Below are positions 34,401-44,900 of a stretch of 64,000 nucleotides of DNA, one piece after another; position 1 is the first letter of the stretch, and each line of letters begins with the position of its first letter. The translations under genes were made by a program, and so were the position numbers. This DNA is from Forficula auricularia (lineage: Eukaryota; Arthropoda; Insecta; Dermaptera; Forficulidae), in NCBI GenBank assembly GCA_024734495.1, contig JALMQS010000102.1, positions 10,511,140 to 10,575,139 of the forward strand. The letters are read 5' to 3'. The notes under the pieces are model-generated. The model did not search any database. It saw nothing but the letters and a program-made list of their open reading frames with translations, and was not told the DNA's origin.

Positions 34401-34772
34401 TAAATATGAGTTTTTTTTTGTTCTCTTTATAAATATTATTGGATATGATATATTAATGCACAATTGTAAAGATGTTATTGATTTCTAATGTTATTTGAAT
34501 ATTTTAACCAGGCAAAAATAATAGGAGTGGCACAAAGACTAGGAACAAAAGGGATTCTTTATAAATCGAATGATCCTATTAACATCGTGGCGTCAGTGAA
34601 TTTCGTCGAAGTTACTCGGCCAGCAAAAATTGAATACGCCCAATTGCCTGTTTATGAATTGAAATTACCGCATGACTTTTTCTATCCATTTTTTAGCAGA
34701 ACTTCTTTGGCATCTAGAACATCACTAGAAATGTTGCTTTTATTTTTACTTGGTCTAAATATCATTTTGTGA
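22407..34772 (+). CDS. TCTN: Tectonic family member (TCTN1/2/3 homologue), 6 exons, about 650 aa
   Basis: Exons: 22407-22738, 24672-24905, 26295-26454, 28526-28731, 30198-30953 and 34512-34772; every junction after exon 1 keeps phase. Tectonics are secreted or membrane proteins of the MKS/B9 transition-zone complex. Exon 1 encodes a hydrophobic leader, then a Thr/Glu-rich low-complexity segment and CTCDYY. Exon 2 begins KNSCDINCCCDPDCSYF, the tectonic signature. Exon 5 carries GSPGYRIGAPILAGQKVFQT and DWVPIKYLTPI, and ends with the W-RIGSFYNPQ block. Exon 6 ends LPHDFFYPFF followed by a hydrophobic tail (LEMLLLFLLGLNIIL), so the protein is probably membrane-anchored like TCTN2/3. The first ATG (22407) is in the wrong frame: it reads 12 codons to TGA, whereas the leader frame runs open from the B9D2 stop without an ATG. 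One extra A in the run after the ATG would join ATG and leader. Which vertebrate paralogue it matches is not decided. Confidence 0.9.
22814..23490 (+). mobile_element. hAT transposon remnant in tectonic intron 1
   Basis: Terminal inverted repeats TAGAGACCGGAT and ATCCGGTCTCTA, flanked by CTAATAAA (22806-22813) and CTAATAAC (23491-23498), an 8-bp target duplication with one mismatch. Around 23085-23165 a frame reads RSEDVERSFSSYKSILSDRR, the hAT C-terminal dimerisation signature of a CGGBP1/hAT-like transposase. The rest of the transposase is deleted. Confidence 0.85.
23499..24671. other. Rest of tectonic intron 1; repeats without coding capacity
   Basis: Includes an inverted pair of hammerhead-like motifs: minus at about 24032-24060 (ATGAAGAAGTCGGCAAAGTC) and plus at about 24205-24242 (CTGAAGAAGTCAGCAAAGTC then GACGAAAC). 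The block CCAAGAATATCTTCTATGG near 23904 also occurs at 34940. No protein similarity. Confidence 0.5.
25056..26183 (+). repeat. CCATACAGGG repeat, copy 3 (extended, with internal duplication)
   Basis: Spans from GATGTGGCCATCCACTTGAC to CCCTCCCTGTATGGTAAAGT. The internal block with GGTTGAGTTTGCTCAAATG and the CGTCCACAAAAATTTGGTAA block is present twice (25150-25470 and 25680-25990). Fills tectonic intron 2. Confidence 0.75.
26640..27300 (+). repeat. SINE/LINE-tail-like block with AAATAAAT minisatellite
   Basis: 26646-26790 carries a GC-richer segment (GGGCCTCCACATCTCACCCT, then GGTTGAGTGGCTCAGGGTGT) ending in an (AAT)n tail. From 26800 to about 27070 AAATAAATA runs alternate with GGCAGGAAACCGCCATGGTCAA-type units, a degenerate minisatellite. 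27110-27295 is another GC-richer repeat. Family unknown. Confidence 0.5.
27478..28293 (-). mobile_element. Helentron/HINE-like element, copy 4 (minus orientation)
   Basis: 3' terminus at the left: TACCTGGAGGCACCGAGCGA then TGCTCGG; poly-C tract at 27640-27725; 5' terminus at the right: AACGGCTCTACCGATTTTGA on the minus strand and GCTCGTTTAATATGAGTAGA at 28274-28293. Sequence 27730-28090 inside is not shared with the other copies. Confidence 0.6.
29061..29185 (-). mobile_element. Helentron/HINE-like 3' fragment
   Basis: Begins TACCTGAGGCACTGAGCGAT and TGCTCGGTAACT and continues AGTTAAAACCTTTATTTTAA as in the other copies, then breaks off around 29185. Confidence 0.55.
29500..29636 (+). mobile_element. 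Helitron 3' fragment
   Basis: G-rich segment ending GCAAGAGGGCCGCCGAAGG, CAGGCCTTGCAG and CTAG at 29633-29636, followed by T. The GCCGCC/GGC hairpin plus CTAG matches the complete Helitrons at 40129, 55738 and 56934. The 5' part is not identifiable as a Helitron start. Confidence 0.7.
29870..30150 (+). repeat. Solo LTR of the TRIM family next to tectonic exon 5
   Basis: TGTAGCGGCCCGCTGTTGC to CCCCCTAACA, about 280 bp, matching the TRIM LTRs at 9592 and 10038 but with an internal deletion (the CCCGGCTTTTTATCAGGGAT segment is missing). Flanked by an exact AATA duplication (29866-29869 and 30151-30154), the 4-bp size typical of Ty3/gypsy-like integrases. It ends 47 bp before exon 5. Confidence 0.88.
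30991..31868 (+). mobile_element. Internally deleted mariner, copy 2
   Basis: Same family and same deletion as 11765-12595. Better preserved: [40 protein letters not shown] (helix-turn-helix), [58 protein letters not shown] (first catalytic Asp), then directly EVIAETEA and [11 protein letters not shown] at the C-terminus. One frameshift occurs near 31390. Confidence 0.9.
31921..32112. repeat. Small inverted-repeat element
   Basis: GGCGAATTAATTGGGGCCTC ... GGAGCAGCTTGTT at the left pairs with AACAAGCTGCTCCTCGG ... CCCAATTAATTCGCC at the right. About 190 bp, no coding capacity: a MITE-like foldback. Confidence 0.7.
32162..32749. mobile_element. TTAA-flanked MITE (piggyBac-like)
   Basis: Terminal inverted repeats GGACGTTCCCTAATA and TATTAGGGAACGTCC are flanked on both sides by TTAA (32158-32161 and 32750-32753), the piggyBac target site. 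The 588-bp interior has no transposase; open frames in it show no similarity. Confidence 0.75.
32946..34113. mobile_element. CCGGGTGAG foldback element with DUF4817-like remnant
   Basis: Arms of about 200 bp: TACCGGGTGAGTTTTTTTT, TTGAGACAGTCTTATAACTC, GGGGGAAACTAAACTACGCT at the left and the inverse at the right ending AAAAACTCACCCGGTATA. The middle encodes broken pieces EMVLIYAVNVEEVLWG and AERFPDRNTPSQASFYRVVN, which resemble the DUF4817 helix-turn-helix domain found with insect transposases. Non-autonomous derivative of a DNA transposon; relatives at 46150 and 5117. Confidence 0.8.
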
Positions 34773-35962
34773 AATGATAGAAAATTAATATTAATAATAT
34801 TATTTGTATTTTTAATTTTAAATAAATTAATTTTATTAATTTTTATTCACGAATTTATTTCTATTCTCCCTCTAACCAAGCTTTCAACTAACACTTAATA
34901 GGGATGGGCATTTAAGGTAGTTGAATAATCCAAGAAGGACCAAGAATATCTTCTATGGAAAAAAGTGAAATAATCTCCGAAACAAGTTAAAAGTGAAAGT
35001 TGAAATTTAGAAGAAAGAAAGCCCTCGCTTAAGGTAGTTCTTTTCACAAATGCAAAAATTCAAGAAGTCTTTGAAACTTGGAATATAAGTCATTAAAAGT
35101 ATAATAAACAGACTGTTAAAATTTGAAGAAGATTTAACACATTAAACATAAAATAATTGCATTTAAAAATGACATTTTTAACACAGGGTAGATATGGAAA
35201 GGGTGGGGATATGATCATTATTTTTTTTTTCATTGAATGACTTTCACCTTCTTGATAAAAAACTATTATTTGCTAGAATAATATATCTCGGAGTAACTAA
35301 AAAAAAAATTGAAATTATTTACCACGTAGTTTTGATAAAAAACAAAAAAAACCTATTTCGGAGATTATTTTTAGTGGAGGGATATAAGATCAATCGGCTT
35401 GGAACGATCCGGTTAGTATGTGTGTATCTATATAGAGATTTCGTAGTGTAAGTGGACAGTCACGTTAAAAAAAATACCCTAAAATTTTAGTTCCGTTCAT
35501 ATTTATAGAGTGGTTACGAGGCTAAAACTTTGTGTGTGGATTGTCGCGAAAGAACCTCCTTAAATCAGTTACAATTAAATAAAAGATAAGATTAAAATTA
35601 CAATTATAATTGGTAACTGCTAACCTTGCATTTATAAAAAATTGCATTGTTTAAAAAAAAATAAAGCTGTTTTCAAGATATCGACGAAAACACGAAAATT
35701 TGAACAAAAATATTATAGCTTTCCCAAAAGTTATCCGATAAAAATAAAAATATGCATAATTATTAAAGGTTTTAATTTATAATCTTGAAATTTTCGAAAA
35801 AAAAAAAATAATAACAATTTTTGAGATGTCGACGGGTTGAAATTTGGGATAAAATAAAAAGTACATTATCAAATTTGATATAAAATGAATCAGGAAAGAT
35901 GTAACCCATTAGCAATATTAAGCTGTGAATCTAATCTTACGAAAATAATTTTTATAAAAAAA
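34773..35962. other. Intergenic DNA downstream of tectonic, no gene seen
   Basis: Carries AATAAA-like hexamers soon after the stop (about 34820) that may end the tectonic transcript. 34926-34990 repeats a block of tectonic intron 1 (CCAAGAATATCTTCTATGG). From 35000 to 35940 only A/T-rich sequence was seen. Confidence 0.4.
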
Positions 35963-37045
35963 AAAAACCGACTTCAAAAAAATTAAATGCAACAAATAAA
36001 ATAATAAAACTCAAAAATCAAATAAAATACACTAAAACGTATAAAATAATTATCTTATTTAGTTACAACTAAACGACGAAATATCAACATGAAATTACTT
36101 TTTGAAGTCGGTGCTAAACAAACTATATAAGCGAGCGTACCCGCCAAACGTACTAAGTAAGATCCGTCGAGATTGATTCGTAAAATGTACATGTTTAGCA
36201 CCGACTTCAAAAAGTAATTTCATGTTAATATTTCGTCGTTTAGTTGTAACTAAATTAGATAATTATTTTATACCTTTTAGTGTATTTTATTTGATTTTTA
36301 AGTTATTATTATTTTATTTGTTGCATTTAATTTTTTTGAAGTTGGTTTTATTTTTTTTTTCTAAAAATTATTTTTATTTTTCTCTTATTAGTGATTTTAT
36401 TAATAGTGACTTAAGATAATACCTTGCATGCATCTCGTAAGAGAAAGCGTCGGACGAATGAATCAGAAAATGATAATAAAATTCAATTCATAAATATAGA
36501 AATTCTCTCGAAACGTTTGTGCGTTTTAAATGAATGTTTTAAGATTTTTTTTTCATAAAAGATTTTATTTATTATAATTTCGATTATTTGGTCATAAGAA
36601 TTGGAGATTTACGTTATTTCGTCATTGATCATATCATCTGAACTTGACCAAATTAATATGGGACCACCCCTAAGGTACCCCATTTTCAATAAAAAAAGAA
36701 TCATCGAAAACGGTCCACGTGGCAAAAAAGTTCTAGCTGAACATACATAAAATAAATAACTAAATAAATAGTTAGGTATCTTGACTATCTTGGAGATATA
36801 CTGATCCAAATGCAGAAAGAATCATCAAAATCGGTTAATAAACAAAGAAGTTATGCCTGAACAAACATAACAAAAAAGGTCCAATACCAATGAAAAAAAC
36901 GGACCAATCGGAAACTAGACTGAACCCAATGCAAAAAAATCATCAAAATCGGTTCACAATTGGCGAAGATATCAGATAACATAGACACAAAAAAATAAAT
37001 TCAGTCGAATTGAGAACCTCCTCTTTTTTGAAGTCGGTTAAAAAG
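35963..37045 (+). repeat. GAAGTCGG foldback repeat, copy D
   Basis: AAACCGACTTCAAAAAAATT to TTTTTTGAAGTCGGTTAAAA, with inner inverted arms around 36090-36220. It carries an insertion-like duplication of the ATCATCGAAAACGGTC block around 36700-36840. Confidence 0.78.
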
Positions 37046-37443
37046 GAAATTAATTACATTGATGTGATTGATAGATATGGTAAATTTGCTATAAGAAAGG
37101 TGGGACGCAAGATTAGGTACATTCACATTTCGTTTTTTAATAAAAGTTAAATTGTTTTATTTTATATTTAAGTATTATTTGGGTTCTAGAATTAGAGCGG
37201 CGCAAAAAATTATTTGGCATATGTGCGCAAAGTAGTTTAATTCGGCACTGTATGGGGGATTGTTAATTGCTAATACTTTATACCAAATATTGTTATATAT
37301 TAGAATTTGCCAATTTAATTGATTAAAATTATTCTTATTAAAAAACACGGACTAAAAATACAATTGGATGTTGATGAAAGCAGCCAAAGGTGGTTGCAAA
37401 AAATAAGACTATATCGGTTTTATTGTTTTACATTTAATCGACA

Positions 37444-37545
37444 ACCGACGCTTCGAAGATTTACTCTCTCCTTCTTCAGGGTAATGAAAAGTCAAAGACC
37501 GTCGTTACCCTGAAGAAGGAGAGAGTAAATCTCCGAAACGTCGGT
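37444..37545. ncRNA. Inverted pair of hammerhead-like motifs
   Basis: Plus-strand copy 37507-37545: ACC, CTGAAGA, one extra A, stem GGAGA/TCTCC, GAAAC, GTC, GGT (stem I ACC/GGT). The minus-strand copy (37482-37444) has GAAGC instead of GAAAC and one stem II change. The two arms form a palindrome with a short centre, GAAAAGTCAAAGACCG. Confidence 0.5.
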
Positions 37546-37591
37546 TATCGATTAAATGTAAGACAATAAAAATAATTTTAAGAAAAAAATA

Positions 37592-38303
37592 AAAACCGAC
37601 TTCAAAAAATTAAATGCAACAAATAAAATACACTAAAAGGTATAAAATAATTATTATCTTATTTAGTTACAACTAAACGACGAAATATTAACATGAAATT
37701 ACTTTTTGAAGTCGGTACCAAACAAACTATACCTATAAGCGAGCGTACCCGCCAAACGTACTAAGTAAGATCCGTCGAGTGCGATTCATAAAAGGTATAT
37801 GTTTGGCACCGACTTCAAAAAGTAATTTCATGTTAATATTTCGTCGTTTAGTTGTAACTAAATAAGATAATAATTATTTTATACCTTTTAGTGTATTTTA
37901 TTTGTTCCATTTAATTTTTTGAAGTCGGTTTTTATTTTTTTCTTAAAAATTATTTTTATTTTTCTGCTTTTTAGTGATGTTATTAATAGTGATCATATCA
38001 TCAGAACTTGACCAAATTAATATGACACCATCCCTAAGACACCCCCTTTCGGATAAAAAAAGAACCATCGAAATCGGTTCATAAACAAAGAGGTTAGGTC
38101 TAAACAAACCTAATAAAAAAGGTCTAATACCTATGAAAAAAACGAAAAAAAATGGGACCAATCGGAAGCTAGACTGGACCCAATGCAAAAAAAATTTTCA
38201 AAATCGGTTGACAATTGGCGGAGATATGAGGTAACATAGGCACAAAAAAAAAAAAAAATTCAGTCGAATGAGAGAACCTCCTCCTTTTTTGAAGTCGGTT
38301 AAA
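37592..38303 (+). repeat. GAAGTCGG foldback repeat, copy E
   Basis: Begins AAACCGACTTCAAAAAATTA and ends TTTTTTGAAGTCGGTTAAAA; inner arms around 37700-37830. It is interposed between two stretches that look like halves of one unit: 37330-37430 (ATCAACATCC-type on the minus strand) and 38310-38370. Confidence 0.75.
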
Positions 38304-38559
38304 AACCGATATAGTCTTATTTTTTACAACCACCCTTGGCTGCTTTCATCAACATCCAATGGTATATTTATACCAGTCCGTCTCCTAAAGAAAAACGCTA
38401 TCAACGGACTAAAAATATTATCGCAAGCTAGAAGATCAAGTACAATCGATGGTGGGGAAGTAATCTCCGAAATCGAAGTCTCAAATACAATGTATATTCA
38501 TTATTTCATGTAAAAAATTGCTTCAATAAAATTATTATTTATTTAATTGATTAAAAAAC

Positions 38560-38824
38560 TCGATAAATTGTTATTTAATTAAAAAAAATAATTATACTGA
38601 ATTTATTTATATACTTATATACACATAATCTGTGGGCCACTAGAAAGCTAGAAATGCCAAAAACTGGGTGCGGGGTGGAGATGGATGTGGGGGATAAAGG
38701 AGGTGGGGTGCAATTGTGGGGGATCCGGAGGTGGGGTGGGGTGCGGGGTTTCGGGGGCGGGGTTGGGGGCTTTGGGAGGTCCAGGGGGCGTTTGGTTACC
38801 GTGCATCGCTCGGTGGCTCCAGGC
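38560..38824 (+). mobile_element. Helentron/HINE-like 3' part
   Basis: TAATCTGTGGGCCACTAGAA, a G-rich tract (38665-38790) and CATCGCTCGGTGGCTCCAGG, as in the copies at 6060 and 17491. The upstream stem-loop unit at 38440-38510 belongs to the same family. Confidence 0.55.
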
Positions 38825-38929
38825 ACTTAGAAATTAATAAAGCAATTGAACTCCACACTATTTATAATGATTTAATAAATTAATAATTTCAAAAGAATAT
38901 ATATTATATACCTCTATGTTGTACATTAT

Positions 38930-41900
38930 TTAATTATTTAACGTGATACCAGTTATTGTATTTTTATATTTTTTAATTTCTACAATAATATGATGTTTAT
39001 TAACAAGCTGATTACGTATTGGCACGGAGAGAATTTTATGAAAACGTTGATAATATTGCAATAATTGAGAGAGTGCTAATTGCAATAACGACGAGCCTAT
39101 AATCAAATTTGAAAATGATAAAGCCACTTCTTTATTAAGATGCTCCATGGATTGTTTCCAAGTTGAATTAAACGAGTTCACTAATTGAAGCGATTTATCT
39201 GAAACAAAAAATGAAATTTATTAATACGTTTGGTTAACATTAAATTGTATCCAAAAAACGTTTAAGAAAAAATACTGAATAAATATTTAAATAATTAAAG
39301 TGAGAAGAAAATTGAATTAATCTGTAAATATATAGGTATATTCGATATTAAATACATCTTGAGTATGAACCCATTTAAGTTGAATATCTACTCTTATTAA
39401 ACGAGCAAAAATTGTTTGTATATTTATTTATATATATTTGTATCATTGTTCTATTTTGAAAACGGCTTTACCGATTTTGATGAAACAAATTCTATTAACA
39501 AGTTTTGAGGATGAGAAAGCGATCTGGCTAGGTCTGGACCTCGACAAATTTAATCTTAATTGATCTTTTCTTAATTAAAGTAATTATTGACAGATGAAAA
39601 TCTCAATAAAAAAGTTTGTTTACATTTTTTTTTCAATTATGCTTTTATTTTTAATTGGTTTTTTAATTTTAAAACCCACTAATAGGTTATAGCAAATATT
39701 AATATATTATATTAAAATTAGGAATTTTTTTGATTGTTTTTAATTAACAAGTGTCCAAATCATAACAAAACAGGTGTGTTTACAAATAAAGTGGTTGAAG
39801 TGGCTTTTTTTTATATAACTTGGAAACAAATCTTATTTAATTTTGTGTTTTTATTTCAGATCATATACGATTAATTTTTTTTTTATAATGTTTATCAATA
39901 TGAACGAATGTGGGCAAGCAAATTGGTGTACGAGTAAACAAATATACACATAATATGTAGACCATTGGAAAGCTAGAAATGCAAAAACTGGGTTCGGGGC
40001 GGGGTGAATGTGGGAGGTGTGGTGCAGTGGTGGGGGCGAGGTATGGGGTTTCGGGAGGGATGGGGGGGGGTCAGGAGTTACCGTGCATCGCTCGGTGGCT
40101 CCAGGTACTAAATTAAAATAGTGACAAACTAGCTGCAAGGCCCACCGAAGGCGGGCCTCTTAATAGCCAAGGTGCTTCGCCCCCTGGACCCCCCGTCACT
40201 TGAACACTCCCTCTCCTCCATCTCCAGGTACAGACATAGGCACAAATCCCCCTTTGTAGCCCCTGGACCCCATGCCCATGACTCCCCACTCTTGGACCCC
40301 AACCCCACCCCTGGGGACATACAAACATAGGTACGTAGTATATGATGATATAGGTACAGACACAGGGACAAATGCCCTTTAGTAGCCCCCTGGACCCCAC
40401 CTCCCAACCCATGGGGGGGGGGTCCATAGGTACATACAGAGGCAGGCACAAATGCGCTTTAGTAGTATAGGATATCCTGTGTAGCTTTTAAGGGAATATT
40501 CCTTACGGAAGAAAGTTTATGTCTGAATTTGTTTTTCTTAGCTTAACCCAAAAAATGTTTTCAAAATCATTCTTGCATTAAAAGATAGATAAAGTCCTAA
40601 AGAATATATATTCAAAAATGTATAATAATAAAGAGGGGTGGGTTCAATAAGGATGTGGAGTATTATTTATGATTTCTTTAACTCACCATCAAATTCTTGA
40701 AGATTAGCTCTTGATTGGCCCTTTTCAATCATTGCTTCTTCTTCTTTTACAAATTGCATGATTCCACCGAAATACGGAGAGAGAATTTCCTCAACATATT
40801 CAGCACTACGACTGTTCAGTTGATCCCGAAAACTATCAGCTTCTTTGGAATTATCGCGTGTTCTTTCCTGATAAAAATAAAAAAAAAATATTAAATGAAT
40901 TTAATTTGTTTTAAAATTATCAATTTTTTTTTTTATTAAATTAGGGAACGAAGAAAAGATTTTTATATTCTAGACAAAAGGATCAGTCGGGATTCGAACC
41001 AGGGATCTTCGCATGTGCGCTGCGATGCCATTATAAGAGCCTTAGCTCTTATCCTCTTGGCCACCGTCCCTGAACCCAAGCTGATACTTAATGTCTATAT
41101 AAATTTGAAATTTCATTTTTTTATTTAATCTTTTAATCTCTTCCTCGTTCATTTTTCGCAGCTTTGTAGTTGGCTTGACTTAAGATAAGGCTCTTATAAA
41201 GGCATCGCAGCGCACATGCGAAGATCCCGGGTTCGAATCCGGCTGAAAAAATCTTTTTTTCGTTCCCTATTTTAATTTAATTTATAATTGTCTTTCGACG
41301 CGGCCTCATTGTGGTTGCGCCCTAGAGCGAAGAAGAAAATTATTTTCGACCTTTGGGTTCGCGATCGAGTGGGAGGCGTTTGGATATAGTTTTTTTTTAT
41401 ATTTTTCATTTTATGTTGAGACTTTAATGGTCATCTTGATAATTTTATAATAGGTGTACAACTTTGCTTCAGCCGTTTCGAAATAGATGGCTGTAGCGGT
41501 AAGTGGTAGTCGAAATAAATAGATCGTAGATGTCATACAATAAGCTTAGGAATTTGTAAACATAACCCCATCGAAATATTAGTCGATTTGTGTCTGCATC
41601 ATAAAGTTATTCTCGATTAAACATGTCAGCTTACGAGCCAAATTCTCGTCATTTGCGGGAGGTTTTAATTTTCTGCTTTAATATGAAGAAATCTGCGGCT
41701 GAGGCTCATCGAATGCTCTCAAATACCTATGGTGAGGCCGCTATTAGTGAAAGAACGTGCCGATAGTGGTTTCAACGCTTCAAGAACGGTGATTTTGACG
41801 TCGAAGACCATCATGGCGGTGGAAGAGAGAAGGTTTTCAAAGATGCAGAATTGGAGGCATTACTTGATCAAGATTCGTGTCAAATGCAACAAGAATTGGC

Positions 41901-44900
41901 AGGATCATTGGGAGTGACGCAACAAGCCATTTCAAAACGCCTAAAAGTAATGGGAATGATTCAGAAACAAGGAAATTGGGTGCCGTACGAGTTGAAGCCG
42001 AGAGATGTTGAACGGCGTTTGTTTGCTTGTGAACAGCTGCTTGCAAGGCAAAGACGGAAGGGATTTCTGCATCGCATTGTGACTGGGGACGAAAAATGGG
42101 TTCATTACGATAATCCCAAGCGCAGAAAATCATGGGGATATCCCGGCCATGCTTCCACGTCGACGGCCAAACCGAATATTCACGGTTCCAAGGTCATGCT
42201 CAGTATTTGGTGGGACCAGCTCGGCGTAGTGTATTATGAGTTGTTAAAACCGACTGAAACAATCACAGGCGATCGTTATCGAACGCAATTAATGCGTTTG
42301 AGCCGAGCATTGAAAGACAAACGGCCGCAATACAACAAGAGACATGATAAAGTGATTTTACAGCATGACAATGCTCGACCCCATGTTGCGAAAGTGGTCA
42401 AGACATACTTGGAAACGTTGAAATGGGAAGTTCTACCCCACCCGCCGTATTCTCCAGACGTTGCTCCCTCGGACTATCACTTGTTTCGATCAATGGCACA
42501 CGGCCTGGCTGACCAGCACTTCCGGTCTTATGAAGAAGTGAAAAATTGGATCGATTCGTGGATCGCTTCAAAAGATGACCAGTTTTTTCAACGCGGGATT
42601 CGTACGCTGCCCGAAAGATGGGAGAAAGTAGTGGCCGGTGATGGAAAATACTTTGAATCATAAATGTATAACCAGTTTTTTACAATAAAGCCTTGAATTT
42701 CGAAAAAACGGCGGAAGCAAAGTTGTACCCCCTTTATCTTATTAGATCATCAATAGTGTAAATAGAAAAATAATAGATACAGTTGACTCTCGATAATTCG
42801 AACTCTTCAGCTGTCAACTTCGGTAAATCGAAAAAATGCTCTGTATTTTTTGATACGCTCGATAACTCGAAATCTTTTTCCTAACAAGAGGGGGAGGGGG
42901 GGGGGGGAGAACGTTCTATAATTTGAACCAGTCCACTTTCTTTCTTTCTTTACCATATAATTCGAATTTTTCCTAGCAATGTTTACTCCTTTTTTTTTAA
43001 TTAGGTATGTTATTATCTATTGCAATGTTAATAAACATGTAATTTTTTTTTGTTCTTTTTTTGTCGTTTTCATTATTTTTACTTTTCACTTTACCATACA
43101 GGGGTATGGTCAAGTATTGTAATCGTGCATGAAAAGTGTTTTTTTCCTTCTTTTTTTTCGAAATGTCTCAAAAACGGCTGAAACTATTTTGATTAAAAAA
43201 ATTGAGCGAAGCCATGGCATTTCGGTCTACAAAAAAGTCCTAATAAGTGAACATCGAAAAAATTATATTTTTTGAGATAATAATTGTTTTGTCAAAATGT
43301 CTGTTAGTCAGTCTGTGCGTTACCAAATTTTTGTGCACGAGCTAGCTCAAAAACTAGGGTGAATATCAAAACCAAATTTCACACGTAGTTTTGGTTCATT
43401 GAGATTAAGAGCTGATTAGATTTTGGTGGATATCGACCCAAAATTAAGGGGGGTGGAGAGGGGGGGGGTTAAGAATTAAAAATCTAGGCCATTTGAGCAA
43501 ACTCAACCAAATTTTGTATACATAATCAGTGGGACCCCAGAAGTCTAAAAATACAAAAACTAGCTGCCCAAAATGGGGGGGGGGGGGGGGGGGGTCAAAA
43601 AATAAAAATCTAGGCTCTTCTACCAAACTCAACCAAATTTTGTATACTTAATCAGTGGGACCCCAGGAGTCTAAAAATGCAAAAACTAGCTGCCCAAAAT
43701 GGGGGGGGGGGTATAGGGTCAAAAAATGAAAATCTAGGCTCTTGTATCAAACTCAACCAAATTTTGTTTATACATAATCAGTGGGACCTCAGGAGTCTAA
43801 AAATTCAAAAACTAACCCCCTCCTCTACATGATTATAAATAATTTTATTAAATATTAAATATAAGTGAGAGGCCAGGATGTATGGTAAAGTCAAGTGGAT
43901 GGCCACATCAGAACACGTCAGCTTATTTTTCTTTCCTATTGATAATTCGAAGTCTCGATAATTCGAAGTCTTGTTCTTGTAGTCCCTTGGATTTCGAATT
44001 ATCGAGAGTCGACTGTATTTTCTATTAATTGTAGACTCTTTTGTTTGGAGCCTGTGGAATGTATTTCATTTCAAAAATTTGATTTGTATTATATCTAGCA
44101 ATATTAATAATATGTGTACACTACTGGAATCAGACAAAGTCTAAAGTACTAGTAATTTTTTGAGAGAACTACTTTTTTCATTTTTTGGAAGTCATCATCA
44201 TCATTGAGTACACAGTCCCAAGACTGGTTTGACACAACCACCCGACTCTGTCCCATGCCAGCTCTTTGACTACTATAAATGTCTCGCATCCCATATCCCC
44301 AATTATTTGGTCGAAATATCCCTAAGCAATCCCCCGTATCTCAGTGTGTGCCCCATCATCTGACCTCTTCCTCAGACTCTTCCACAAACTTTCTCCAATT
44401 CTTTCAAGAACTCGTTAATTTGTAATTCTACTATTCATCTCTTTGATATTCATCATTCTCCCCTTCTCCAATCGTCTAGGTTTCAAGTACTAGACTAAAA
44501 TGCAACATTTTGAAATCTCATCTGCCTGAGACGGTTGAGGAAATAAACTACTATTCCAGAGAAGATAATAAGTTAATTATTACCATTAATACACCTAACA
44601 CCATATCATAATTATTGATAAGGAATATAAGTTGTTCTTTTCGTTCAGGAAATATGGCAGCCATTCTCAGAATAAAATATTCCACCTCTTCTTGCAACTC
44701 AGCCAGAAGTCGATTAACCAGCTCATCAGGAAAGTTTTCGCTTATTCCTACAATAGCAGCGCTAAACTCGGCATATCTACGTGTAATCTGAAAATAATGT
44801 TGATTATTCAAGATTTAAATAAATAATAGGATAAAAAATGTTAAGATAAGATTGGAGTAATTTTTGGAGACGGACTGATAAGTGAATTAAGTGGATATCG

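Noticed and set aside
40113..40451. Frames of 106 and 112 codons on the minus strand
   Set aside because: Lie inside the Helitron 40129-40472 and its C-rich minisatellite; repetitive Gly/Trp/Cys composition.
40975..41062. tRNA-like cloverleaf on the minus strand
   Set aside because: Boxes A and B are present but the spacing is too long and a second inverted copy follows; SINE.
41837..42133. 98-codon frame opposite to the mariner transposase
   Set aside because: Antisense shadow of the transposase coding region.
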